NCBI RefSeq assembly: GCF_002007205.1 | Contig: NZ_LAZS01000012.1 | Coordinates: 1,054,001-1,118,000, forward strand | DNA from: Ensifer adhaerens | GTDB taxonomy: Bacteria > Pseudomonadota > Alphaproteobacteria > Rhizobiales > Rhizobiaceae | DNA: 64,000 nt | Direction of reading: 5' to 3' | Shown: piece by piece, positions 19,832 through 30,353 of the stretch | Layout: each line of letters opens with the position of its first letter | Position numbering within the stretch: position 1 is the first letter of the stretch | Position numbers and translations under genes: made by a program | Notes under the pieces: model-generated | Databases searched by the model: none | The model's input: only the letters and a program-made list of their open reading frames with translations | What the model was told of the DNA's origin: nothing

Positions 19832-21451
19832 CTACTCGTCGATATCGACCTTGTCGAAACGATGCGACCCCAAAGGCTCCATCACGTAGCCCTTCACCTT
19901 CTTCGACATCGGCAGCACGACGGTCGAGTGTGCGATCGGCACCCAGGGCGCCTGGTCGCTGATAATCGCTTGTGCTTCTTCGTAGAGCTTGGTCCGCTCC
20001 GTCTGGTTCGAACTGGCACGCGCCTTCTGGAAAATCTCGTCCAGCGGCTTGTAGCACCAGTTGGCATTGTTGCTGCCGCCAACGCCGGCGCAACTGAAGA
20101 AGTAGCTGAGCAGGTTGTCGGGGTCGCCGTTGTCGCTCGTGCCGCCGAGGATGATGGCGCCATCGCGCGCCTTGTCCCGCGACTTCTTGAGGTATTCGCC
20201 CCATTCGTAGGAGACGATTTCCACCTTGACGCCAACCTTGGCGAGATCCGCCTGCATCAGCTCCGCAGCCCGGCGCGCGTTCGGCATGTACGGGCGGCTG
20301 ACCGGCATCGCCCAGATCTTCATGCTCAGATCCTTGACGCCGGCCTCGTCGAGCAGCTTCTTTGCCGCTTCGACGTCATAGCTGTAGCCGTCAATGCTGC
20401 CGTTATAGCCCCACATGGTCGGCGGCAGGACGCTCTGGGCGACCTGGCCCATGCCCTGATAGACGGAATCGACGATAGCCTTCCGGTCGATCGCCATGTT
20501 GATGGCCCGGCGCACCTCCAGCTTGTCGAACGGCGCGACCAGCGTGTTCATCGCTAGATAGGAAACGTTGAGGCCCGGTTGCTCCAGCACGTTCAGGTCC
20601 GGATTGGTTTTCAGTCCGGCCACGTCGGCCGGCGCGGGGTAAGGCGCGACATGGCACTCACCAGCCTGCAGTTTCTGCATGCGCGTCGTCGCATCGGTGG
20701 TGATAGCAAAGATCAGGTTGTCGATCTTCGGGGCCCCTGCCCAATAGTCGGCGTTCGCCGCAAAGCGGATCGCCGCGTCCTGCTGATAGTCGACAAGGCG
20801 GAAGGGGCCGGTACCGACCGGCTTGCGGTCGAGGTTTTCACGCCGGCCTTCCGCCGCCAGCTTGTCGGCATATTCCTTCGATACGATCGAGCCGAAGTTC
20901 AGCGCGAGCTTCGACGGCAGCGACGCATCCGGCTGGTTCAGGACGAACTTGACGGTCCTGTCATCGACCTTGACGATGCCCTTGATGGCCGCCGGCATCT
21001 CCATCGCATTGAACATTTCCCAGTTCGCGCCGGGGAAGTAGCTGTTCCACGGATCGTTCTTGTCGAGCTGGCGGTTGAAGGTGAAGAGCACGTCGTCGGC
21101 GTTGAAATCACGTGTCGGCGTAAAATCGTCCGTTGTCTGGAACTTCACGCCCCCACGCAGCGTCAGCGTATATTCGAGATTGTCGGCGGAAATGGTCCAG
21201 CTTTCGGCGAGGCCCGGAACGACATTGGTCGTGCCGGGCTCGAACTCGGTGAGGCGATCATAGACCGTCTCGGCCGAAGCATCCCAGGTGCTGTTGGCCG
21301 AGTAGAGCGCCGCGTCGAAGCCCTCCGGCGAGCCCTCCGAGCAATAGACCAGCGTTTTCGCCATGGCCGGCGTCAGCGCGACGCCGGAAAGCATCGTCGC
21401 TGCAAAGAGCGACACAAGGGTTTTGCGCGTCCGCGCGAATCTCAGGTTCAT
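19832..21451 (-). CDS. Peptide ABC transporter substrate-binding protein (SBP_bac_5 family), first copy
   Basis: This is a periplasmic binding protein of the DppA/OppA family, about 539 residues. A Sec signal peptide precedes the mature start (TLVSLFAATMLSGVALTPAMA). Family landmarks are LVYCSEGSPEGFDAALY, DRLTEFEPGTTNVVPGLAESW, FNADDVLFTFNR, PVGTGPFRL and VRRAINMAIDR. I chose the ATG at 21451 after GAGGAG; another in-frame ATG lies two codons upstream. It is the last gene of the minus-strand operon, after the PLP-enzyme and creatininase genes. A second binding protein heads the importer genes at 27834-29375, so the island has two receptors for one set of permeases. Ligands are inferred to be D-amino-acid-containing peptides. 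Confidence 0.9.
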   Translation of the reverse strand: MNLRFARTRKTLVSLFAATMLSGVALTPAMAKTLVYCSEGSPEGFDAALYSANSTWDASAETVYDRLTEFEPGTTNVVPGLAESWTISADNLEYTLTLRGGVKFQTTDDFTPTRDFNADDVLFTFNRQLDKNDPWNSYFPGANWEMFNAMEMPAAIKGIVKVDDRTVKFVLNQPDASLPSKLALNFGSIVSKEYADKLAAEGRRENLDRKPVGTGPFRLVDYQQDAAIRFAANADYWAGAPKIDNLIFAITTDATTRMQKLQAGECHVAPYPAPADVAGLKTNPDLNVLEQPGLNVSYLAMNTLVAPFDKLEVRRAINMAIDRKAIVDSVYQGMGQVAQSVLPPTMWGYNGSIDGYSYDVEAAKKLLDEAGVKDLSMKIWAMPVSRPYMPNARRAAELMQADLAKVGVKVEIVSYEWGEYLKKSRDKARDGAIILGGTSDNGDPDNLLSYFFSCAGVGGSNNANWCYKPLDEIFQKARASSNQTERTKLYEEAQAIISDQAPWVPIAHSTVVLPMSKKVKGYVMEPLGSHRFDKVDIDE

Positions 21452-21511
21452 TGACATCTCCTCCCTCGGGAATGGAATGCGAGGTGCCCGGCGGTTTTGC
21501 CGCCGGACCAC

Positions 21512-22336
21512 TCAGTCGGCCCTGCCGGCCGTCGTGCCGAGGCCGCGGCCAGGCGTCCAGACCGGGTCCGGCGCGGTCCAAAGCACGTCGTTGCGGATCA
21601 GCTTCACCAGTTCGTTCGCCTGGAAGTCGAGGAAGCGCTCGCCCTTTTCGGCCGTTGCGCTGCGCGGATCGCCCCAGGTGCCGGTGACCGGCGCGCGTTC
21701 AGCGAAGGAATAGAAGCGCGACACATCCGCGGGCACATCGACGGGATGCTCCTGGTTGCCGAAGGCCTGGCCGAACATCTCGGTCTTCACCGCGTCCGGG
21801 ACGATCGCGAGCATCACCGACGCCTCGCCTTCGCAGGCATGGTGGGCACCGGTATCCACCTCGAAGATCTTCCTCGCTTCCTCCGGCGCCAGCATCCACG
21901 GCGTCGTGGCAACGATCGGCATGGCGAACTCCACCGCCAGTTCACGCACGGCAACGGCGAGCGGATCCATGTTGCCACCGTGACCGTTGACGATGAACAG
22001 CCGCTGGAAGCCAAGCGTTTTCAGCGAACGGACGATACAGCGGATAACCCGGCTCAGCGTCTCGTAGTCGAGCGTGATCGTGCCTCCGAACGGCAGGTGA
22101 TGCTCACTCATGCCAAGCCACAGGCCCGGAAGAACGGCAACCGGCACGTCGTCGGCCACCCGCCGGGCGGCACGGATGGCCGCAGCCGACGCGCTTGCGG
22201 TGTCGGTAATCACAGGCAGATGTGGCCCATGCTGCTCCAGCGAGCCGATCGGCAGGATCGCAAGTGCCCCTGGCTTGCCGGCAAGTTCACGCAGGCTGGG
22301 GGCGGTCATACGCGCCCATTCAACTTCCTTCGTCAT
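21512..22336 (-). CDS. Creatininase-family amidohydrolase
   Basis: This 274-residue cytoplasmic hydrolase belongs to the creatininase family, metal enzymes that open amide bonds, often cyclic ones. The metal-binding positions are visible: E34 and H36 in GSLEQHGPHLP, D45 in ITDT, H119 in IVNGHGGNMD, and acidic residues in HACEGEAS (about 168-172). It lies between the D-threonine-aldolase-like enzyme and a peptide-binding protein in one minus-strand operon. Within a D-peptide island it may cleave a cyclic or modified peptide amide; creatinine itself is not implied by anything nearby. Confidence 0.85.
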   Translation of the reverse strand: MTKEVEWARMTAPSLRELAGKPGALAILPIGSLEQHGPHLPVITDTASASAAAIRAARRVADDVPVAVLPGLWLGMSEHHLPFGGTITLDYETLSRVIRCIVRSLKTLGFQRLFIVNGHGGNMDPLAVAVRELAVEFAMPIVATTPWMLAPEEARKIFEVDTGAHHACEGEASVMLAIVPDAVKTEMFGQAFGNQEHPVDVPADVSRFYSFAERAPVTGTWGDPRSATAEKGERFLDFQANELVKLIRNDVLWTAPDPVWTPGRGLGTTAGRAD

Positions 22337-22398
22337 GTCAGATCTCTCTCATCTCATTGGTCAGGTTCTTGGCTTCCGCACCGATTTCACACACGCCA

Positions 22399-23553
22399 TC
22401 AGGTCTGGCGGCCCCGGGCGTCGACGCGAAGCGCCACCGCGCGCCCATCCGACCGCCGCAACGTGACGCCATCGAATTGCGCGACCACGGCGCAGGAATG
22501 GTTGGGAAAAATGCGGACCCGGCTGCCGATCGCAGGGGGCGTGTCGAAGAAGCGAACGAAGCCGTGTTCCTCGGAAAGCCGCTCGACCTCCCAGGCCGCC
22601 CGACCCTCGCCGTCCGCGCTGATAGCAATACCGAAGCCGTTGCCGCCGGACCCATGCGCGCCGAGATCGGAAGACAGTGATTTGGAGCCAGCATCGACAA
22701 TGAAATGCTTGTCGTTGTGCGCCACGACGGTCGCCACCACCGAAAGCGAAATGTCGTCGGGCGTCGCAATACCGAGGCGCAGCGCGGTGCGATCGAGAAA
22801 CGCGTAGTTCCCGGGGCGGATTTCCGTGACACCCTGCGGTATGGGCGCTCCGAGGCAGGTAGGCGTGGCGCCGACCGAAATTCGGGGCACATCGGTCCCT
22901 GATTGCCGCAAACTCCCGGCCAGATCGAGAAGTGCCCGCGCCTCCGCCGCGGCAATTTCAGACAATTCCTCCGTGCTCTTGCTGCCGTAGGCATGGCCGG
23001 CGTGAGAGAGCAGGCCAGCGAAGGTCAGGTTCGCGTGTCGTTCGATCTGCTTTGCCAGCAGGATGGCCGCCGGGTCCTGCGGTTTTACGCCGACACGGCC
23101 AAGGCCCACATCCACCTTCACGAACACGCCGAGCGTCACGCCGTGCGTCTCAGCCGCGGCTCCAATCGCTTCGACACCCGTCTCATGTGCTGCGATCAGC
23201 AGGAGTTCGGTGCCGTGCGCCTTGGCACTCCGGACAAGACCGTCGATCCTTTCCGGTCGAACGATCGGATAGGCAAGCGTCACGGAAGCAATTCCGGCCT
23301 CGACGAAGACGCGCGCCTCTTCCGGCTTCGATGCCGTCACGCCGACTGCGCCAAGCTCAAGCTGGCAGCCGGCAATCGCCAGGCACTTGTGGGTCTTGAT
23401 ATGCGGACGCAGCGCCACGCCGGCGGCACTTGCTCGCTCCTGCATGCCACGCAGATTTCGCATCAGCCGGTCTTCATCGACTTCGACGTACGGTGTCGGC
23501 AGGTTGGCCGGTTCCGGTCGAAGGAAAGCCGCGATCGGCGCTGCGTCAGTCAA
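22399..23553 (-). CDS. PLP enzyme of the D-threonine aldolase / D-serine dehydratase type (TTG start)
   Basis: This 384-residue, fold-type III PLP enzyme resembles low-specificity D-threonine aldolases and DSD1-type D-serine dehydratases. The PLP lysine is in RPHIKTHK (K53), the substrate-side block is VGATPT with EIRPGNYAF, and the C-terminal metal pair is in FPNHSC. These enzymes act on D-beta-hydroxy amino acids. The start is taken as TTG at 23553 because AGGAG lies seven bases upstream and MTDAAPIAAF aligns with family starts; the open frame extends upstream to 23658 without conserved sequence. It begins a sub-operon with creatininase and a binding protein. A D-specific enzyme here supports the D-amino-acid role of the island. 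Confidence 0.82.
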   Translation of the reverse strand: MTDAAPIAAFLRPEPANLPTPYVEVDEDRLMRNLRGMQERASAAGVALRPHIKTHKCLAIAGCQLELGAVGVTASKPEEARVFVEAGIASVTLAYPIVRPERIDGLVRSAKAHGTELLLIAAHETGVEAIGAAAETHGVTLGVFVKVDVGLGRVGVKPQDPAAILLAKQIERHANLTFAGLLSHAGHAYGSKSTEELSEIAAAEARALLDLAGSLRQSGTDVPRISVGATPTCLGAPIPQGVTEIRPGNYAFLDRTALRLGIATPDDISLSVVATVVAHNDKHFIVDAGSKSLSSDLGAHGSGGNGFGIAISADGEGRAAWEVERLSEEHGFVRFFDTPPAIGSRVRIFPNHSCAVVAQFDGVTLRRSDGRAVALRVDARGRQT

Positions 23554-23658
23554 GGTATTCTCCTGCAAGGCAGCGGGCGCGAGCGAGGCTCGTCCCTGGT
23601 GGCGAGAGCCACCGGAGGGCGGCTGGCGCACGTTTGCACACCCGGTAATATCAATCAA

Positions 23659-23683
23659 ATTATTTTTCCGATACGAAAATAAT
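23659..23683. promoter_or_regulatory. AT-rich dyad upstream of the PLP-enzyme gene
   Basis: ATTATTTT and AAAATAAT form an 8-bp perfect inverted repeat around TCCGATACG, about 106 bases upstream of the TTG start. It includes a TTTTTCCG half-site (23663-23670), related in sequence to half of the perfect dyad upstream of the island's XRE/cupin gene (30219-30238). It is likely an operator or promoter for the downstream sub-operon. Confidence 0.5.
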
Positions 23684-23776
23684 ATTTCTTAAAATACGGA
23701 GACTGTGCATCAAAAGGCATGGCGGCTCCCGCCGCGGGTCGGCCGAAAGGTCGCGGAATCCACCCGCCCCTTCGGC

Positions 23777-24760
23777 TTAGCCCAATGCCAGATGACATCT
23801 GATTTGGCGGGCCCCGGCGCGTCGCAGAACCTGGGGTGTCTCGCAACCTTCGGCCGCCTGGCCGCATCGCTCCTTGTAGAAGCAACTGGCGGGCAGTCTC
23901 CGATTGTTTGGAAGCTCGCCCGTCCGCGCTTCGGCGATGGCGGGCAAGGGACTTTCGAGGCTGGGAGCGGCCGCCAGCAGCGTTTGCGTGTAGGGGTGCC
24001 GCGGATTGCGCAACACCTCCCCGGCCGGCCCCGCTTCAACGATCTGGCCGAGATACATCACCGCCACGTCGTCGCAGAAGTGGCGCACCAGCGCGACGTC
24101 ATGCGAGATCATGAGGTAGCTGAGGCCACGGTCGCGCTGCAGCCGCAGAAGCAGGTTGATGATCTGCGCCTGCACCGATACGTCAAGGGCGGAGGTCGGT
24201 TCGTCCAGGACCAGAAGATCGGGATCGGTGCTGATCGCACGGGCGATGGCGATGCGCTGGCGCTGCCCGCCGGAGAATTCATGCGGCAGACGATCGAGTT
24301 GCTCCGGCCGCAGACCGACCGAGACGGCCAGTTGCTCAGCCTTGGCGTGCAATTGAGCCTTGCTGTAGCCGCCGCGAATATGCAGCGGTTCGCTGATCAG
24401 CCGCCAGACCGGCAGGCGTCGGTCGAGCGAGGATTGCGGATCCTGAAAAACGATCTGCATCTTCTGCCGCAGCGCGCGCCTTTCTCTCCCCTGTGCGGCC
24501 TGAAAGTCCTGACCGTCGATCGCCACCCTACCCTGCGCGTGAGGCGCAAGGCCGATGATCGCCTGGGCGAGCGTGCTCTTGCCGCAGCCGGACTCGCCGA
24601 CAATGCCGAGACTTCTGCCGGCGTGCACCACGAGGTTGACGCCGTTGACGGCGTGCACATGCGAGGTGGGTCGGCCGAGCCAGTTGCGGGACGCCGGAAA
24701 GCGTACATGCAGGTCGGAAACCTCCAGAATCGGCCGAGCCGTGTGAACGCCCTTGGTCAT
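23777..24760 (-). CDS. Peptide ABC transporter ATP-binding protein (DppF type)
   Basis: This is the second ATPase of a Dpp/Opp-type importer, about 327 residues. It shows Walker A GESGCGKS, a Q-loop in IVFQDPQSSLD, the signature SGGQRQRIAIARA, Walker B LLVLDEPTSALD, a His switch in ISHDV, and the C-terminal oligopeptide-transporter cysteine domain (CFYKERC.Q..EGC) that often holds an iron-sulphur cluster. The ATG at 24760 overlaps the stop of the partner ATPase by four bases. It closes the importer genes of the island. Confidence 0.92.
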   Translation of the reverse strand: MTKGVHTARPILEVSDLHVRFPASRNWLGRPTSHVHAVNGVNLVVHAGRSLGIVGESGCGKSTLAQAIIGLAPHAQGRVAIDGQDFQAAQGRERRALRQKMQIVFQDPQSSLDRRLPVWRLISEPLHIRGGYSKAQLHAKAEQLAVSVGLRPEQLDRLPHEFSGGQRQRIAIARAISTDPDLLVLDEPTSALDVSVQAQIINLLLRLQRDRGLSYLMISHDVALVRHFCDDVAVMYLGQIVEAGPAGEVLRNPRHPYTQTLLAAAPSLESPLPAIAEARTGELPNNRRLPASCFYKERCGQAAEGCETPQVLRRAGARQIRCHLALG

Positions 24761-25779
24761 TGCCGGCCCTCCTGCCCTGATGTTTCCGACGCGACACCGC
24801 GCCGCCAGCACGCCACCTGCTGGCCCTCGGCTCCCGCCAGTCGCGGAGATCGAGATCGACAGAGGTCCACCGCTTCCTTGCATCGCGGCTGGAAGTAGCA
24901 TCCGGCAGGCGGGTGCAGAAGGCTCGGAACCGCGCCAGGGATCGCTTCCAGTTCCTGCTTCGGCGCCACCCGCTCCGGCAGGCAGCGCAGCAACGCCTGG
25001 GTATAGGGATGCTGCGGCGCTTCAAGCACGGTGCGGGTCGCTCCATGCTCCACGATCCGGCCCGCATACATCACGTAGAGCCGGTCGCAGAGTTGCGACA
25101 CCACGGCGACATTGTGCGAAATGAAGACGACGGATGTCCCGGTGCGGCGCGCGCGGTTCTGGATCAGCCGAAGGATCACGGCCTGGACGGTGACATCGAG
25201 CGCCGTGGTCGGTTCATCGGCAATGATGAGGCCCGGCTTGCAGGAGAATGCCATGGCGATCAGAACGCGCTGCCGCATGCCGCCGGAAAGCTCGAACGGA
25301 TAGAGGTTCATCACCCGCTCCGGCTCGCCGATCAGCATGTCGGCGAGAATGTCGCGTGCGATGCGCCTGGCATCCGGCAAGCTCGTCTCCTCGTGACGCA
25401 TGATGACATCGGTCAGCTGCTTGCCGATGCGGATGGTCGGGTTGAGCGCGTTCATCGGCTCCTGAAAGATGGTCGACACCACCTTGCCGCGTACGTCCTG
25501 AAGTTCGCCGTCATCCATAGCCAGCGTGTTGCGGCCAAACAGACTGACGGATCCGCTGGTGATGTCATAGCGGCCTTTCGGCAAGAGCCCGGTTGCCGCC
25601 ATGGTCGTCACCGACTTGCCGCAGCCGGATTCCCCAACAATCCCGACGATCTCCGCCTTCCCGACGTCGATCGACACATTGTCGAGCGCCTTGATCGCAC
25701 CGCTGAAGGTAGGAAACTCCAGTGACAGGTTGTGAATGGCCAATGCGTGGCCGCGTTCTAAAGACAAGCCGGTCATCAT
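24757..25779 (-). CDS. Peptide ABC transporter ATP-binding protein (DppD type)
   Basis: This is the first ATPase of the importer, about 340 residues. Walker A is GESGCGKS, the Q-loop is in [12 protein letters not shown], the signature is [14 protein letters not shown], Walker B is [12 protein letters not shown], and the C-terminal block [14 protein letters not shown] matches DppD/OppD. The ATG at 25779 overlaps the upstream permease stop (ATGA), indicating coupled translation; an adjacent ATG at 25776 is also possible. It works with the DppF-type ATPase as a heterodimer. Confidence 0.92.
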   Translation of the reverse strand: MMTGLSLERGHALAIHNLSLEFPTFSGAIKALDNVSIDVGKAEIVGIVGESGCGKSVTTMAATGLLPKGRYDITSGSVSLFGRNTLAMDDGELQDVRGKVVSTIFQEPMNALNPTIRIGKQLTDVIMRHEETSLPDARRIARDILADMLIGEPERVMNLYPFELSGGMRQRVLIAMAFSCKPGLIIADEPTTALDVTVQAVILRLIQNRARRTGTSVVFISHNVAVVSQLCDRLYVMYAGRIVEHGATRTVLEAPQHPYTQALLRCLPERVAPKQELEAIPGAVPSLLHPPAGCYFQPRCKEAVDLCRSRSPRLAGAEGQQVACWRRGVASETSGQEGRQ

Positions 25780-26684
25780 CTGCCCCTCAAGCGCGGGTCG
25801 AGCATGTCGCGGATGCCGTCGCCGACGAGATTGCACCCCATGGCCGTGATCAGAATGGCAAGACCCGGGAAGGTCGCGTACCACCATTGATCGAGCATAT
25901 AGCTGCGGCCGCTGCTGACCAGCGCACCCCATTCGGCAGTCGGCGGCTGGGCGCCGAGACCGATGAAACTGAGGGCGGCTGCGATCAGAACGACGCCGCC
26001 AAGATCAAGCGTCGCCTGGACGATGATCGGCGACATGGCGTTCGGCAAGATATGCCAGCGCAGGATGTAGAACGGCGAGGCCCCATAGGTGCGTGCCGCC
26101 TTTACGAACACCTGCTCTCGCAAGGAAAGCGTTTGTCCTCGGGCAAGTCGGACGTAGGCCGGGATCCGCACGATCGCGACGGCAAGCATAGAGTTGAACA
26201 GGCTCGGGCCGAGGGCTGCGGCCAGCGCCATGGCCAGCACCAGTGCCGGCAGGGCGAGCACGACATCCATCAGACGCATGATCGCGGTATCGACACGTCC
26301 GCCAACCACGCCGGAGAAACAGCCGATCAGCACCCCGGCTGCCGTTGAAATCAGCACGATCATGAAGGCTGCGCCACAGGACGCTCGCGCGCCGTAAATC
26401 ACGCGCGAAAACAGGTCGCGGCCGACTTCATCCGTGCCGAACCAGTGCGCAGCACTCGGTGGCAGCAGGCGCGATGTCAGCGAAACCTTGTCGGGATTGT
26501 AGGGCGCGATCCATGGTGCAGCGACGATCATCACCAGGACCATGAGGATGATCGCGACGCCCAGCAGCGTCAGCGGGCTGCGGCGGCTCAGATACCAGAG
26601 ATAGCGCAACCGCTCGGAGAGGGGCTTGGGCCTGCGGGTAGCGGCAGTCGCCGCAACTGGGTCAGTCGGCATGACGGCGGACAT
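25776..26684 (-). CDS. Peptide ABC transporter permease (DppC type)
   Basis: This is an inner-membrane permease of about 302 residues with an N-terminal cytoplasmic extension, six predicted transmembrane helices and the OppBC signature (the EAA loop around VKAARTYGASPFYILRWHILPN). The periplasmic-side block APYNPDKVSLTSRLLPPSAAHWFGTDEVGRD (quoted only by its span, residues ~69-100) is typical of DppC. The ATG at 26684 follows the DppB-type stop directly. Length and context fit a complete Dpp-type system. Confidence 0.9.
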   Translation of the reverse strand: MSAVMPTDPVAATAATRRPKPLSERLRYLWYLSRRSPLTLLGVAIILMVLVMIVAAPWIAPYNPDKVSLTSRLLPPSAAHWFGTDEVGRDLFSRVIYGARASCGAAFMIVLISTAAGVLIGCFSGVVGGRVDTAIMRLMDVVLALPALVLAMALAAALGPSLFNSMLAVAIVRIPAYVRLARGQTLSLREQVFVKAARTYGASPFYILRWHILPNAMSPIIVQATLDLGGVVLIAAALSFIGLGAQPPTAEWGALVSSGRSYMLDQWWYATFPGLAILITAMGCNLVGDGIRDMLDPRLRGR

Positions 26685-26686
26685 GA

Positions 26687-27700
<1,014 letters not shown>

Positions 27701-27833
27701 GGACGCCAGCCCTTTCGGCAGGGAAACCCTGACTTAGGTTTCGGGAGTGAGGATCCCTGCCGCGAAGCCTTGCGGCGCGCGGCAGGCGTTCCGTCGATGG
27801 AGACCTCTCTCGGATCCGTTCGATCCGCCGGGC

Positions 27834-29375
27834 TCACTCCGTCTTCGACATCGTCCCGAAGTTGTAGACCTGGATCAGCATGGGGTTATACACATAGCCC
27901 TTCACCGCCGCGCGGCGGGCAAAAATGTCGTTCTTTTCCATGATGTAGAGATAGGGCGCATCTTCGGTCGAAAGCTTCTGCGCCTCGACATAGAGGGTCT
28001 TGCGCTTGGCTTCGTCGACGATCGAGCCCGCTTCCCTTACAAGGTCGGTGACCTTGCTGTTGCTGTAGAAGGAACGGTTTCCGGGACCGCCCATCTTATC
28101 GGCGTCGAACCAGTAGTTCATGAACATGTAGGGATCGGCGAAATCGGGCGTCCAGGCGCCGGGCGCCAGATCAAACTTGCCATTGGCGGCCAGCTCGCGC
28201 TTCGTCGTATCGGCGACCGACTGCAGATCAAGCTTGATGCCGATTTCGGCGAGAGAAGCTTGGAGCGCAAGGCCGACCGGCTCCCAGGCGGGGTCGGCCT
28301 GCGAGAAGGTGTAGGTCAGGTGGATGTTGCTCTTGCCGGATTCGGCAAGCAGGGCCTTCGCCTTCTCGATGTCATAGGTGTACTGGAAGCCTTGGGGGTC
28401 GTGGCCCCACATGCCGCTCGGCACCGCACCGCGCATCTGCTTGGCCTGGCCGAGCATGATGCCGTCGATGATGCCCTGATAATCAACGGCGTAGGAGATC
28501 GCCTGGCGCACCTTTGGGTCGTCCAGCGGCGGCTGGCGGTTGTTCATGTATATGTAATTCACATACATGCTGGGATTGCTCTCGACCACGACGGAGGCGT
28601 CTTTCTGCAGCGCTTCCGCCTGGTCGAGTGGGATCTGCTCGATGATGTCGGCATCGCCGTTTGTCAGTTGAAGGCGGCGAGCCGACACGTCGCCGACGAT
28701 GCGGATGACGACCTGCTTCAATGCCGGCTTGGCGCCTGCATAGTGTTCGTTGCTGTCGAGCACGATGCTCTGGTTGCGCTCCCAGGATGCGATGCGATAG
28801 GGACCGCTGCCGGCCGAATGTTCGGCGAGCCAGGCCTTCGCCATGTCGCCGTCCTTCTCGTGCGCCATGACCTTCGGATTGATGATCGCAGCGCCGGAGA
28901 CGGCGAGCGTCGAAATGAAGGGCGCAAACGGTGCCGTCAGATGAAACCTCACCGTCTGGGGGTCGACGACCTCGACCTCCTTCAGAACAGGAAACGCGTC
29001 CGATGGACCTGCCTTCAGCTTCATCAATCGGTCGAAGCTGAACTTGACCGCCGCGGCATCGACTGGCGAGCCGTCGTCGAACTTGTGGCCGTTGGCGATC
29101 TTGAACGTCCAGACAAGCCCCGCATCGTCGGCGGTCCAGCTTTCGGCCAGCTCGGGCCCGACTTCGGTCGAGGCACCCTTATAGGCGACCAGCCGTTCGT
29201 AGGCGGCATAGATCAGTGTGTAACCGCTGTTGCTGATTTCAACGCCGGGATCGGCGGTCGGCGGGTCCTCCGCCCGTGCCAGAACCAGCACGTCTTGTGC
29301 TGCGATCGCACCTGACAACGGCGTCGAGGCCAGAAGCAATGCAACGCCGATCGATTTCCACTTGGAACCGTTCAT
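27834..29375 (-). CDS. Peptide ABC transporter substrate-binding protein, second copy
   Basis: This is a periplasmic SBP_bac_5 protein of 513 residues with a Sec signal peptide (WKSIGVALLLASTPLSGAIA). Landmarks are VLARAEDPPTADPGVEI, AYERLVAYKG, VDAAAVKFSFDRL, GSGPYRIASWERN and VRQAISYAVDYQG. It heads the importer operon and is therefore probably the main receptor. The first copy at 19832-21451 differs clearly in sequence, so the two likely bind different peptides. The ATG at 29375 gives the normal signal peptide; the open frame extends ten codons upstream. Confidence 0.92.
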   Translation of the reverse strand: MNGSKWKSIGVALLLASTPLSGAIAAQDVLVLARAEDPPTADPGVEISNSGYTLIYAAYERLVAYKGASTEVGPELAESWTADDAGLVWTFKIANGHKFDDGSPVDAAAVKFSFDRLMKLKAGPSDAFPVLKEVEVVDPQTVRFHLTAPFAPFISTLAVSGAAIINPKVMAHEKDGDMAKAWLAEHSAGSGPYRIASWERNQSIVLDSNEHYAGAKPALKQVVIRIVGDVSARRLQLTNGDADIIEQIPLDQAEALQKDASVVVESNPSMYVNYIYMNNRQPPLDDPKVRQAISYAVDYQGIIDGIMLGQAKQMRGAVPSGMWGHDPQGFQYTYDIEKAKALLAESGKSNIHLTYTFSQADPAWEPVGLALQASLAEIGIKLDLQSVADTTKRELAANGKFDLAPGAWTPDFADPYMFMNYWFDADKMGGPGNRSFYSNSKVTDLVREAGSIVDEAKRKTLYVEAQKLSTEDAPYLYIMEKNDIFARRAAVKGYVYNPMLIQVYNFGTMSKTE

Positions 29376-29497
29376 CTCGTAGTCCTCCCCAGAACTGCGG
29401 CGCACGATGCCCTCCCGGCATTCACCGCAGCCGTAGACTAGGAAGGGATTTTCCGAAGCGCAAGATTTTTTCCGATCATACGATATTTTTACGGAAC

Positions 29498-30130
29498 TTA
29501 ATCCCTGTGCTTGATCGTCTGCGTGCTCTCCAGCGTGGAAACCAACTCAGTCTCCGGGGTAGAGCACACGCAGATGATCTGGGCCGGCTCTTCGCCGACA
29601 CTCAGGTAGGCGTGACCCATCGTGGCGTCAAAGTAGGCAGATTCGCCCTTCTTGAGCCGGAGCGGCGCGTAGATTTCGGTATGCAGCTCCAGTTCGCCGT
29701 CGAGAACATAAAAGAACTCCTCCCCCCCGTGCCGAATAAGCGGACCGAAATCCTCCAGCGTTCGCGCGCGCACGACCGCGAAGATGGGAACCATCGACTT
29801 CTTCGAGATCTCCGTACAAAGGTAGAGGTAGTCGTAGTTTTGCGTGATGATCGCCCGGCCGTCGCCGGTTCGGTTGTATGTGCGCCGTCCCAGCAGGTTC
29901 TGGGTATCCCCGCTTGCGATCGCCGTGCCGAAAAGCTCGACGATGTCGACTTTCAGGCCCTGCGCAAGCTGGATCAACCGATCGTAGGTCAGCTGCATCT
30001 GGTTGTTCTCGACCTTGGAAAGGGTCGACACGGCAAGCCCCGTCATCGAGCTTACCTCTGCCAAGGTCCAGCGATTGCGGTTGCGAATGTCCTTCAGGAT
30101 CTCGCCGAGGCTGGATTTCGCGTCTGTCAT
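29498..30130 (-). CDS. XRE-family transcriptional regulator with C-terminal cupin
   Basis: This 210-residue regulator has an N-terminal XRE helix-turn-helix (WTLAEVSSMTGLAVSTLSKVENNQMQ shown here only by position, residues ~20-45) and a C-terminal cupin sensor domain (HGGEEFFYVLDGELELH and MGHAYLSVGE). Such proteins usually sense a small amine or amino-acid ligand and repress or activate neighbouring catabolic genes. It lies inside the D-peptide island, between the importer operon and the MlrC gene. A perfect dyad lies about 90 bases upstream of its start, suggesting autoregulation. The ATG at 30130 is preferred over a TTG five codons upstream. Confidence 0.88.
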   Translation of the reverse strand: MTDAKSSLGEILKDIRNRNRWTLAEVSSMTGLAVSTLSKVENNQMQLTYDRLIQLAQGLKVDIVELFGTAIASGDTQNLLGRRTYNRTGDGRAIITQNYDYLYLCTEISKKSMVPIFAVVRARTLEDFGPLIRHGGEEFFYVLDGELELHTEIYAPLRLKKGESAYFDATMGHAYLSVGEEPAQIICVCSTPETELVSTLESTQTIKHRD

Positions 30131-30218
30131 AGGTGGCGTCTCCAATTTTGCCTGCGGCCAGCCCGGACGGCCTGACGGTGTTTATCGCTCCCACAACACG
30201 CAAGAATCCGATTACACG

Positions 30219-30238
30219 ATAGGAAAACCATTTCCTAT
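30219..30238. promoter_or_regulatory. Perfect dyad upstream of the XRE/cupin regulator gene
   Basis: ATAGGAAA and TTTCCTAT are exact inverted repeats around ACCA. The position, about 90 bases upstream of the regulator start, suggests an autoregulatory operator. Related but weaker elements occur upstream of the PLP-enzyme gene (23659-23683), the second binding-protein gene (TTTTCCG half-sites near 29457-29473) and the MlrC/M55 divergent promoter (31830-31844). Assignment to this regulator is inference. Confidence 0.6.
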
Positions 30239-30353
30239 AATACGCGGCCAAAATCAACATCGCCTTGAAGGCGTTCTCAGATCGCCACGTACGGCCACTC
30301 GTGCCCCAGAGTGCCGCGGCGCGATGTGAACAGGCATTTTCTCCGGCGTCCCC